From: an uncultured Cyclobacteriaceae bacterium
GTDB lineage: Bacteria; Bacteroidota; Bacteroidia; Cytophagales; Cyclobacteriaceae
DNA length: 34,910 nucleotides
Direction: 5' to 3'
Assembly (NCBI GenBank): GCA_937958005.1
Contig: CALGOB010000120.1
Span: forward strand, 1 to 34,910
In this document: piece by piece, positions 26,097 to 33,935 of the stretch
Layout of the letters: each line of letters begins with the position of its first letter
Position numbering within the stretch: position 1 is the first letter of the stretch
Made by a program: the position numbers and the translations under genes
The notes under the pieces: model-generated
The model's input: the letters and a program-made list of their open reading frames with translations, nothing else
The model's database searches: none
What the model was told of the DNA's origin: nothing

Positions 26097-26249
26097 TTAG
26101 ACAATTTTTAGTTAACAGATTAGTAGATAGCAAGATAAGGTATTGTTTTGTATACAAAATAGTATTAAAAAAACCTAAAACTGCAAGGAACACCTTTTCA
26201 AGAGATGCTTTTCAATCAATGAGACGATCAATATAATAAATAAAAAAAA

Positions 26250-26280
26250 CAATTGAAGAAGATCTTCAATTGCTTTTTAT
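26250..26280 (-). terminator. Terminator of msrA (usable in both directions)
   Basis: CAATTGAAGA (26250-26259) and TCTTCAATTG (26263-26272) form a perfect 10-bp stem with a 3-nt loop. A run of A lies on the left (giving T8 on the minus strand) and CTTTTTAT on the right. It is 12 bp beyond the msrA stop codon on the minus strand. Confidence 0.85.
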
Positions 26281-26291
26281 AGGCTAATAGT

Positions 26292-26834
26292 TTATCCAGC
26301 CAATTTAGTTTTTATTTTTTCTTTAAAAATTTGCTCTATCTTTTCAACCTTTGGCTTAATAACAAAGCCGCAATAAGGTTGATTCTGATTTTCATTATAA
26401 TAATTTTGGTGCTCAATGTCCGCATGGTAAAAACCAACGTATTTAGCAATTTCTGTTACCACAGGGTCATCATAAATCTTCGCATTGTTTAGTTCGACCT
26501 TGTAACTCTCTGCTGCTATTCTCTGCTGGTCATCATGAAAATAAATCACAGACCTATATTGCGATCCAATATCATTTCCTTGTCTATTTAAAGTAGTTGG
26601 ATCATGTGATTTCCAAAATATCTCCAATAACTCTTCATAACTGATGATTCGTTCATCATAAGTTACTTGTATAACTTCTGCATGTCCTGTTAAACCAGAA
26701 CAAATTTCTTGGTATGTAGGGTTTTTAATTTTACCCCCTGCATATCCCGAAACAACTTTTTCAACACCATTAATTCTTTGAAACACCGCTTCTGTACACC
26801 AGAAACATCCAGATCCGAAAGTTGCTTTATTCAT
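26292..26834 (-). CDS. msrA: Peptide-methionine (S)-S-oxide reductase MsrA
   Basis: This 180-aa protein is of normal length for MsrA. The active-site motif is GCFWCTEAVF with the catalytic Cys at residue 10; a second Cys at residue 13 replaces the usual Gly and may act in resolving the disulfide. Other family signatures are VSGYAGG, YEELLEIFWKSHDPTTLNRQGNDIGSQYRS, and HADIEHQNYY near the end. The enzyme reduces methionine S-sulfoxide in proteins and free methionine. No signal peptide is present, so it acts in the cytoplasm. It is a single gene with its own terminator, and ATG 26834 gives the usual N-terminus close to the Cys motif. Confidence 0.96.
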   Translation of the reverse strand: MNKATFGSGCFWCTEAVFQRINGVEKVVSGYAGGKIKNPTYQEICSGLTGHAEVIQVTYDERIISYEELLEIFWKSHDPTTLNRQGNDIGSQYRSVIYFHDDQQRIAAESYKVELNNAKIYDDPVVTEIAKYVGFYHADIEHQNYYNENQNQPYCGFVIKPKVEKIEQIFKEKIKTKLAG

Positions 26835-27703
26835 ATGTCTTAATTTAAAATTGTGATCTAATCATTTAAACTTATCTAACTGATAATTGATATACCTCAA
26901 GTCATTGATGTATAGCATTCCTTTTAAGGTTTTAACGAAGCATAAGAATATTTATTCAAAAAAATAGAGAATAAACCGCCCGTCAAAACTAAAGGGCTAA
27001 ACAGCTAACTATTAATATTAATTGTACTTAAGTTAAGGTTGAAATATTTCTTGTATGAGAATAAAAGGTTTAATACCTCCACATTCTTTTTTATATATTC
27101 TATTGTCATTTTCAATATCATGCAATAACTAATTGTTCTATATTATATACGTTGTTTGTTCAATATAGTTAATAATTCCCAGATATAAATATCAAATTCC
27201 CATAAACTTCTATAGATTAATGAAATTTTAACACAAGTAAATTCATCTGTTTAACAAAATCACAAAGCAAAATCAGAATCATTGAAATAAGTGATTTTGA
27301 TTAGCTCATAAGCGAATATTTATACTTGGTAAAAAAGGTTCTCTCGTGTAACAAGGCATATATTATCAAGTATATAGTTAAATTTTTTCAAAATTTAACT
27401 CCCCTCCATTCCAACTTTTCAACCCGTACAATATGAAAAATCATCAAAATCAAAAACTCTTTAATCAGAGTTATCAAATTACTAGTTGCATTAGGAAAAA
27501 ATAACAATTACATAAAGGCACAGTAAACACTTTATCGGCAACGCAAGCTTAGCCTTCATGATGGTAATAAGAACTTAAGTGACTGAGTGATTGTGAGAAA
27601 TGGTTGCTATCAAATTTATTATGAATAATACGAATTAACCTATCTCCACATATTTTATTCAAAAAAATGTTTTAGATTCATTCATTTTATCAGAAAAGTA
27701 TCC
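26835..27703. other. Gene-poor AT-rich spacer with hairpins
   Basis: I find no convincing gene in these 869 bases. A perfect 10-bp hairpin, GTTAAATTTT-TTC-AAAATTTAAC, lies at 27377-27399. TATACTTG (27321-27328) and CAAGTATA (27367-27374) form another possible stem just before it. Only chance frames of fewer than 30 codons are present. The left end must hold the msrA promoter. Confidence 0.6.
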
Positions 27704-28858
27704 CTAAATCAATTTATCACCGATCTTTTTTATAAAATCCACTCCCATTGATAATTGTTCTTTACTAATAAATTCATTGGCTCTATGAGCTTGCATAATA
27801 TCGCCTGGGCCGCAGATAATTGCTTGAAATCCTCCTTCAGCAAATTGTCCTGCCTCCGCAGCATAAGCAACTGTATCTAATTCCTTAATTCCTGTCAATT
27901 CTCTTATCAGCCCTACAATCTCGGCGTTTTCTGGAGTATCCAAAGACGGTACCGCTGGGTGATAGGCTTTTGTTTCAATTTTAAAACCTGGATAGATTGC
28001 CCTTAGTTCTTCCTCTCTTTCTTTACTATAAGACTCAAACTCCGCTAATACGTCTTCTGGTTTGTCTGCAGGAATAGATCTTACATCCCATGTGAAAACA
28101 CATTTATCAGCTATTACATTAGGAGCAATTCCTCCATCAATTTTACCAATATGGATGGAAGTATGGGGTGGGGTAAAACGATGATCTACATGGCCTTTAT
28201 CTATCAGGCTATTCATTTTATTCTCAAGCCAAAGTACAAGTCTCATAGACTCATGAACAGCACTTACCTCTTGCTTTATCCTACTACTGTGTCCTGCAGA
28301 ACCATTAACGGATGTCTCATAAATACAAATACCTTTTTGACCATTGGTAGGTTTCATCATACTTGGTTCACCTATAATTGCGAACTTAGGTTTCTCATTA
28401 TAATACTGATTAATCGCTTTAACCAGATCTGGTGCTCCAAGGCATCCAATCTCTTCATCATAAGAAAATGCGAAATAAATTGGTTTACTTAGATTAAGTG
28501 ATTTTAAATAACCCACATTGGCTAAACAACATGCTATGAATCCCTTCATGTCAGCAGAACCCCTTGCATATAGTTTACCATCTTCTTTTTCAATTAATTC
28601 AAATGGTTCAGTCACCCATTCTTGACCTTCTACTGGCACCACATCTGTATGACCAGATAAAATAACACCACCGTCAACTGCAGGACCAATCCTCGCATGT
28701 AATGAAGCTTTATTCTTCTCCTTATTATATACCCTTACACTGGCAACATCCCTTTCAGAAAGAAAATTTTCTATGTAATCTATAATCTCTAAATTTCCCT
28801 CTCCACCTAATATTGGAAATGAAACTAGCTTTGATAAAATTTCTTGGGCTTGTAACAT
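27704..28858 (-). CDS. argE: M20 family deacetylase, ArgE/acetylornithine deacetylase-like
   Basis: At 384 aa it matches the length of E. coli ArgE. Metal ligands and catalytic residues are visible: SGHTDVVP (His70, Asp72), ARGSADMKG (Asp103), SYDEEIGCLG (Glu135/Glu136), IGEPS (Glu164) and the C-terminal GPGDIMQAHRANEF His. The dimerisation-domain motif NGSAGHSS is present. ArgE removes the acetyl group of N-acetylornithine. No other arginine biosynthetic gene lies nearby; the partner is a YfcC-type transporter 102 bp upstream in the same direction, so a catabolic role on imported N-acyl amino acids or dipeptides is an alternative. A minus-strand TAccTTTG lies about 70 bp before the ATG. Confidence 0.82.
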   Translation of the reverse strand: MLQAQEILSKLVSFPILGGEGNLEIIDYIENFLSERDVASVRVYNKEKNKASLHARIGPAVDGGVILSGHTDVVPVEGQEWVTEPFELIEKEDGKLYARGSADMKGFIACCLANVGYLKSLNLSKPIYFAFSYDEEIGCLGAPDLVKAINQYYNEKPKFAIIGEPSMMKPTNGQKGICIYETSVNGSAGHSSRIKQEVSAVHESMRLVLWLENKMNSLIDKGHVDHRFTPPHTSIHIGKIDGGIAPNVIADKCVFTWDVRSIPADKPEDVLAEFESYSKEREEELRAIYPGFKIETKAYHPAVPSLDTPENAEIVGLIRELTGIKELDTVAYAAEAGQFAEGGFQAIICGPGDIMQAHRANEFISKEQLSMGVDFIKKIGDKLI

Positions 28859-28929
28859 GATTTCAAATAGTAAGTGATAAAAATACTCCGTTTTATCCCC
28901 TGCCCCTAAAGATTAATTTGATTTTACTT

Positions 28930-28937
28930 CAAAGGTA
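28930..28937 (-). promoter_or_regulatory. Bacteroidota -7 element before argE-like gene
   Basis: The minus strand reads TACCTTTG, an exact match to the TAnnTTTG consensus of the Bacteroidota housekeeping sigma factor, about 72 bases before ATG 28858. No TTG is found at the expected spacing upstream, so the argE-like gene may have its own weak promoter besides readthrough from the transporter. Confidence 0.3.
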
Positions 28938-28960
28938 ATTATCCCTGATCTATTACTTAC

Positions 28961-30343
28961 TTATGCCCATTCTATCCAAACAGAAAATATTAAAAAAAGC
29001 CAGGAAGTGACCAAGATTAAAAATGTAACTGGTAATATAAACTTGAGCCATTGATTAAAGGGAATTCTGCATAGTGAAACCATTGCGACTAAGCCTCCTA
29101 ATGTTGGATTAAACAGGTTGGTCACTCCATCTCCTATTTGAAAAGCCAAGATTGTTGTCTGCCTAGTTAAGCCAATTAAATCCCCAACAGGTATCATTAC
29201 AGGTAACGTTGCCAATGCCTGACCACTTCCTGAAGGGATCACCATGTTAATTACACATTGTGAAGCTGACATACTTAAAGAAGCTATATAATTTGGTAAA
29301 TTCTCCAATGATCCTGCTAAATAAAAAGCAATAGTGTCCCCTACCTCACTCGTTTCAAGTATAACTTTAATAGAAGCGGCAAAACCAACCATGAAAGCAC
29401 CAGGAGCTACCACTGCTACAGATTTGAGAACTGTCTCCCCCACACTATTTACTGAACCACCAGCTACAAGGCTTACCAAAACAGTTACCATAATGAAAAT
29501 AGCAGAGATCTCCACAATATACCAATTCAAATTAAAGACTCCCCATAGCATAATCCCAAGCCCTCCAACAAAGATGAAAAGTATAATTAAATCCATTCTC
29601 TTTATTCGGTATTCACTTAGTTTTTTAGAGAGTTCAAACCCTACAGAATCTACTCCTAAAGCTAGACTAGCCTCAGGTATCTTTGTGATTTTCTTAAGGT
29701 AATTAACATTATAAATTGCCAATATCCCTAAACCTGTCATACACAATAAAGACCTTAACAAAGCACCAGAATAGATAGTAAGTCCAGCGATCTGATGTCC
29801 TACCCCAACTGTATAGGGATTAATGGGTGAAAGCCCAAACCCAACTGCTATTCCGCCTGCGGCTATTCCTGCTGCCAACATCAGGTCTGCCTTCAGTGCT
29901 AGACAAATCACTGCTGCAATAGGTACCATAGCTATGTTATTTTCATAGCCAACAAACACCCCTAAACATCCATATAAAAATGTCAATATAAACACCAATC
30001 CGTACCGGTATTTCAGCCCTGCAATCCTTATGGCTGTGCCTACTACGTTTTCAACCATTTTTGATTGTTCCAAAGCACCAAACATGATCCCACTGGCGAT
30101 GACAATAAAAACAACATCCACTGCTGTCCTGAAACCTTTTGGGATCGCGGAAAAGACATCAATAATACTCAATGGTTTTTTTTCGATCTCATGATAGGTT
30201 CCTGCAATTACTCTTGCCCTTCCATTTACCTCTTCTCGTTCATATTTACCCGAAGGCAACCAGAAGGTGGATATTGAAACAAAGATAAAAATCCCGAATA
30301 ATAGAATTACAGGATGTGGAATAAGTGAGAACCAGTTCTTCAT
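28961..30343 (-). CDS. YfcC-family transporter (arginine/ornithine antiporter or C4-dicarboxylate-like)
   Basis: This 460-aa integral membrane protein has about twelve hydrophobic segments. The YfcC/DcuC ion-transporter signature is visible: the N-terminal PHPVILLFGIFIFVSISTFWLPSGKYER with a periplasmic loop, GFRTAVDVVFIVIASG, YENNIAMVPIAAVICLAL, GFGLSPINPYTVGVGHQIAGL, and MVIPSGSGQALATLPVMIPVGDLIGLTRQ plus GDGVTNLFNPTLGGLVA in the second half. The two halves show the Ser/Gly/Asn-rich re-entrant motifs of this superfamily. Substrate is not deducible from sequence. Linkage to an M20 deacylase suggests uptake of acylated amino acids or peptides. Confidence 0.9.
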   Translation of the reverse strand: MKNWFSLIPHPVILLFGIFIFVSISTFWLPSGKYEREEVNGRARVIAGTYHEIEKKPLSIIDVFSAIPKGFRTAVDVVFIVIASGIMFGALEQSKMVENVVGTAIRIAGLKYRYGLVFILTFLYGCLGVFVGYENNIAMVPIAAVICLALKADLMLAAGIAAGGIAVGFGLSPINPYTVGVGHQIAGLTIYSGALLRSLLCMTGLGILAIYNVNYLKKITKIPEASLALGVDSVGFELSKKLSEYRIKRMDLIILFIFVGGLGIMLWGVFNLNWYIVEISAIFIMVTVLVSLVAGGSVNSVGETVLKSVAVVAPGAFMVGFAASIKVILETSEVGDTIAFYLAGSLENLPNYIASLSMSASQCVINMVIPSGSGQALATLPVMIPVGDLIGLTRQTTILAFQIGDGVTNLFNPTLGGLVAMVSLCRIPFNQWLKFILPVTFLILVTSWLFLIFSVWIEWA

Positions 30344-30587
30344 GATAAAAGTAAGGCAGAAGATAAATAATCTTCTTTCAAAAAACCAAATCTATTGATT
30401 AAAAAGCCAGACGAAGGCATGACATTAGAAAGAGTATCTATACCAAAACATCAATACCTTCAACACCATGCCTATTTAAAATGATGGCATCAGCTCCCTA
30501 TCATTTATAACTTAAATAAGATTAAATACTATATGAGTTGCCATCAAAAAAAGGGACAGTCATGGAGGATTATTCCCTATAAATTAA

Positions 30588-30885
30588 TTACTGTTCTTTT
30601 AAAATTTTAATAGCGATTTGCTCCCCTATTCTTAGAGGTTCAATATAATTAGTGAAGGGATGAACTCCAACCCCATTTCTATCAATAGAAAATCAAATAG
30701 GTGATTTCCCTGCAAAATAAGCAATGCAATTACAGGTTTACGCACCTAGTACTCTTTGCTACCTAATACCGAATTTAATATCATCTAAGTGATATTCATT
30801 TTTATTTATCTTATTAAAGATTATCACCGTTGATTTTGTATACCTAACATATCTGATCAACTTCTCTAGTTTAACCCGAATGATG
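30588..30885 (-). pseudogene. Decayed coding region, possibly the end of a hydrolase gene
   Basis: Two minus-strand fragments look coding. One runs from the edge of the MITE-like element (about 30885) to a TAG at 30759-30761 and reads ...KSTVIIFNKINKNEYHLDD..., a pattern like the C-terminal region of serine hydrolases/beta-lactamase-related proteins (weak). The other, in a different register, contains AYFAGKSPI, an in-frame TGA, then FSIDRNGVGVHPFTNYIEPL and ends LKEQ with TAA at 30588-30590. Frameshift, internal stops and truncation by the repeat mark it as dead. The second fragment is not recognised. It has the same direction as the transporter and argE-like genes, so it may have been a third member of that group. 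Confidence 0.45.
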
Positions 30886-30965
30886 CAATAGAAATTTGAT
30901 GCAAACCATAACTAACAGTCATTTATGATTTTCTCTTAAAAGTCTAATGCATTATTCGGGTTTAA
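30870..30965. repeat. MITE-like inverted-repeat element, short copy
   Basis: The ends are TTTAACCCGAATGATGCA (30870-30887) and TGCATTATTCGGGTTTAA (30948-30965). On the minus strand its interior matches the left and right parts of the element at 20283-20453 but lacks the central 80 bases. It borders the decayed coding region, which stops being readable here. Confidence 0.75.
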
Positions 30966-30966
30966 G

Positions 30967-30988
30967 TGATCTGTGTCCCCACAGATCA
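30967..30988. other. Strong 9-bp hairpin at the edge of the MITE-like element
   Basis: TGATCTGTG (30967-30975) and CACAGATCA (30980-30988) pair perfectly across a 4-nt loop. The copy at 20283 has an eroded GATC-ACAAAAA-GATC stem at the same relative place (about 20267-20281), so the hairpin may belong to the repeat. No T run follows on either strand. Confidence 0.55.
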
Positions 30989-31357
30989 AGGCGACATTAG
31001 TAAATGAACCACTATAATAAATAAACCGTGATAATGTTTATTATATGAATTTAGATTTATGAGAACGTATATCTATTAGCAAATTTAGTAATTGCCATGC
31101 GTTAAAAACACTCAACATTGTGATACCATGCTTACGTTAGTTTTTCATCATAAAACTAAGTAAATCAATTACTCCCTAAACAAGGCCGTGGTTTATCGTG
31201 AATATTCCATCTAACCTATCATTAGACATCTCAAGTAAAATGTGGGTAGGGAATCACTATTATTTCCATAGGATTTGACATGGCTGCTAGTAACAAGTTA
31301 GCTCCTTTTTGTTACTTTGGCCAAGTATTGAAATGCGGGTTAAAAGCATCATCTCTA
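30989..31357. other. Spacer after bamA without a gene
   Basis: I see no intact gene. On the minus strand, just after the bamA stop, short broken reading frames occur (for example FNPHFNTWPK followed by a stop, and MSNPMEIIVIPYP followed by a stop). They could be remnants or chance. No convincing terminator hairpin for bamA was found. Confidence 0.4.
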
Positions 31358-33790
31358 TCATCTGATTGGCATACCTATTGTAAAATGCATAGTGCCACCA
31401 GTAGGATTACTAGAACCAGGAAGTTTATCAAATCCATACGCCCAATCTAACCCAAATTGGCCAACAAAAGGTAAACTAAACCTAGCCCCTACACCAGCAG
31501 ACCTATATAAATCAGTAGGGTTGAATTTACTAATACTAGCCACTGTATTTCCTGCTTCTGCAAATCCATAAACGTAAGCGGAATAAGTTGAATTTAAACT
31601 AATTGGCATTCTGAGCTCAAGGTTAATTTTCTGATAAATAACACCGCCTTCCAAACCGCTATTTGGATCTAAGGGAACTAATGATTCTGCAGGATATCCT
31701 CTGAGGCCAACCAGGTCATTTCCCCTAAAAACATCTCGTCCAGTAATTCCAGTCCCTCCTAAATGGAACCTTTCAAAAGGACCCAATGGAATAGAATTAC
31801 TATAATTTTCTATCAGTCCAAAATGTGCTCCTAATTTCAGCGTAAGCTTACCTACTAGTCGTTTATATTTTGAATAATCTATTAGAATTTTAAAATATTC
31901 ACCAAATTCATAAGGATTATCAGGATCCACTTTCTTTTGGAACAAAGAAAAAGGAGGGGTTACACTTAAACTTGCTGAAAATTGGCTCCCTAATGTTGGA
32001 TAAAATGGATGATTAATTCTATTCCTACTCAGTGTATTGGTAAACGAAAGGAGGTTTGTTTTACCTTCTTGAATATCCAATGAATTATCATAATTATCAA
32101 AAGCATAATGAAAAAATGATATTGATTTAGTCCATGAAAAGAACTGGTCTGGCCAAGTTAGCTTTGTAGTAATCCCTACGGAACCTCCCGTAATTTTTAA
32201 ACTCCCATCTATTGAATTTCCATTTTCATCTTCCGTGGTATTTATTAAGCGAGAATAGTTTGTACTAATGAAAAAAGAAGAAGGTTTTTTGGTTTCAAGC
32301 CAAGGGTTACTGTAGTTAAACGTAAGGCTGTTATAACTTTTACCTGAAGAGTTATATCGAATAGCCAATTTTTCCCCATCTCCCCTTGGTAAAGTCTGCC
32401 AATTCTTAAATTTAAAAAGATCTTTTGAAGAAAAATTATTCAGTACTATTCCTAATCCCCCAGCAAAACCAGTTGGGCCATTTAAAGTTCCTGTAAATTC
32501 ATATTTATCCGTAGGCTGTTCTTCAAGTACATATAATAAATCCACTGTGCCATCATTTGGTCGTGGAATTGGTTTAACCTCTATTGTATTTGGGTCAAAA
32601 TATCCTAGAGTGGCCAGATTAGACTGAGTTCTTATTAGTTCGTCTCTGTCAAAATAATCTCCTGGCAAAGTATTGATATTTCTTAGAATTACTGGATCTT
32701 TGGTGATTGTATTTCCCTTAAATTTGACCTCTCTAATGACTGCTTTTTCACCTTCGTTGACCTGCAATTCCAAATATACTTTATGGTCCTTGACTGCAGT
32801 TATGTGTTGATTAACATTAAAGAACAAATATCCTTGATTCATGTACAAACTGCTTACATCTGTTCCATCAGGTTTATAACGCAAAGCAGATTCAATTGCT
32901 TCAGGATCGTATATCAAACCACTTTTTAATCCCGTCAGTTTTGCGAGTTCATCATCACTATATTTCTCATTTCCTTTCCATACAATATCCGCTATGTGAT
33001 AAATCTCTCCTTCCTCTACCTTAATGTCAATGGCTACTCTTCCTTTGGCATTTTTATCAATATTCTTCTCTTTAACTTTAAAATCGGCATATCCTAAGGA
33101 CTCATATTTTTTAGTTAAACTTGTTAATACCTCTTGGAATTTTTCTTTATCATAGCTTCTACGGAACACCCCCAATTTCTTCCTCAATGGCCTCAATGAT
33201 TTCTTTAATTTTTGCTCAGAAAGTTGATGATTGCCACTTATTTGATATTTATCTATTCTAAACTTTTTAGATTTCTGAATCAAAATTTTTAAATCCGATT
33301 CCTCTTCGTTTAGGTTGAGTTTAAAATCAACTTTTACCTTCCCAAATCCTTTATTCCTGTAAAAAGAAACCAATCTATTCCTAAGTCTCTTACGAGCGGC
33401 AGGTGTGACTCTTCTACCTTTTGCCAACCGTATTTTAGTGGAAAGCTGGCTCTTTTCTTTTTTAGTTATTCCTTCGTAAGAAATTTCTTTTAACCTAGGA
33501 GAAACTTTTAACTTTATTATTATTTTACCTAGGTCATCCTCTTTATGAAGAATAGATACTTCTTCAAAAACATCCATTGCCCAGAGGTTCTGAATGGCAC
33601 GTCCCATAATTAATTGATCATCATTCACCTTAAATCCTACCCGTAGTCCAGCCCTATTTAGGATAGTTGTTTTATCCAACGTTTCTGCCCCTTCTACCTT
33701 TAACTCTTTAATCACATATGGATTTTGCTTGGCTGAGAGCTGGGTACCTATTCCTGCCAGTATAATAAAAATGATCAAACTCCTTCTCAT
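31358..33790 (-). CDS. bamA: Outer membrane protein assembly factor BamA (Omp85)
   Basis: This 810-aa protein has a signal peptide (MRRSLIIFIILAGIGTQLSA), five POTRA domains (about residues 25-430; for example VIKELKVEGAETLDKTTILNRAGL, FRIDKYQISGNHQLSEQKLKKSLR, VIREVKFKGNTITKDPVILRNI) and a 16-strand beta-barrel (about 440-810). The loop-6 lock motif appears as GLRGYP in place of VRGF/Y. The barrel ends HFTIGMPIR, without the C-terminal aromatic residue of most outer-membrane proteins. It inserts and folds outer-membrane proteins. BamA is essential; the length and full POTRA set favour BamA over TamA or a secretion TpsB. It stands alone here, with no neighbouring skp/ompH, uppS or lpx genes, whereas many Bacteroidota have bamA beside uppS and ompH, so a second Omp85 paralogue could exist elsewhere. 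Confidence 0.88.
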   Translation of the reverse strand: MRRSLIIFIILAGIGTQLSAKQNPYVIKELKVEGAETLDKTTILNRAGLRVGFKVNDDQLIMGRAIQNLWAMDVFEEVSILHKEDDLGKIIIKLKVSPRLKEISYEGITKKEKSQLSTKIRLAKGRRVTPAARKRLRNRLVSFYRNKGFGKVKVDFKLNLNEEESDLKILIQKSKKFRIDKYQISGNHQLSEQKLKKSLRPLRKKLGVFRRSYDKEKFQEVLTSLTKKYESLGYADFKVKEKNIDKNAKGRVAIDIKVEEGEIYHIADIVWKGNEKYSDDELAKLTGLKSGLIYDPEAIESALRYKPDGTDVSSLYMNQGYLFFNVNQHITAVKDHKVYLELQVNEGEKAVIREVKFKGNTITKDPVILRNINTLPGDYFDRDELIRTQSNLATLGYFDPNTIEVKPIPRPNDGTVDLLYVLEEQPTDKYEFTGTLNGPTGFAGGLGIVLNNFSSKDLFKFKNWQTLPRGDGEKLAIRYNSSGKSYNSLTFNYSNPWLETKKPSSFFISTNYSRLINTTEDENGNSIDGSLKITGGSVGITTKLTWPDQFFSWTKSISFFHYAFDNYDNSLDIQEGKTNLLSFTNTLSRNRINHPFYPTLGSQFSASLSVTPPFSLFQKKVDPDNPYEFGEYFKILIDYSKYKRLVGKLTLKLGAHFGLIENYSNSIPLGPFERFHLGGTGITGRDVFRGNDLVGLRGYPAESLVPLDPNSGLEGGVIYQKINLELRMPISLNSTYSAYVYGFAEAGNTVASISKFNPTDLYRSAGVGARFSLPFVGQFGLDWAYGFDKLPGSSNPTGGTMHFTIGMPIR

Positions 33791-33857
33791 AAAATTTTGC
33801 CTAAAGCTATTTTAGTTAATATGCTATAGTGGTAGAATTCGTAAATTAGAAGAAGGG

Positions 33858-33887
33858 TTGTCGCTATTTTATTTTTAACTATTTTTA
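33858..33887 (+). promoter_or_regulatory. Candidate Bacteroidota promoter for the DUF4272 gene
   Basis: TTG (33858-33860) is followed after 19 nt by TATTTTTA (33880-33887), one mismatch from TAnnTTTG. It lies about 50 bp before ATG 33936 in the divergent spacer with bamA. The region is very T-rich, so a chance match is possible. Confidence 0.35.
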
Positions 33888-33935
33888 ACCCTCTTTTACT
33901 CTTAATTTATAAGGTTATTAATCAAATATTTATTC

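Noticed and set aside
27433-27504. Short frame beginning MKNHQNQKLFNQ in the spacer after msrA
   Set aside because: It has only 23 codons, no hydrophobic or structural pattern and no neighbour in the same unit.
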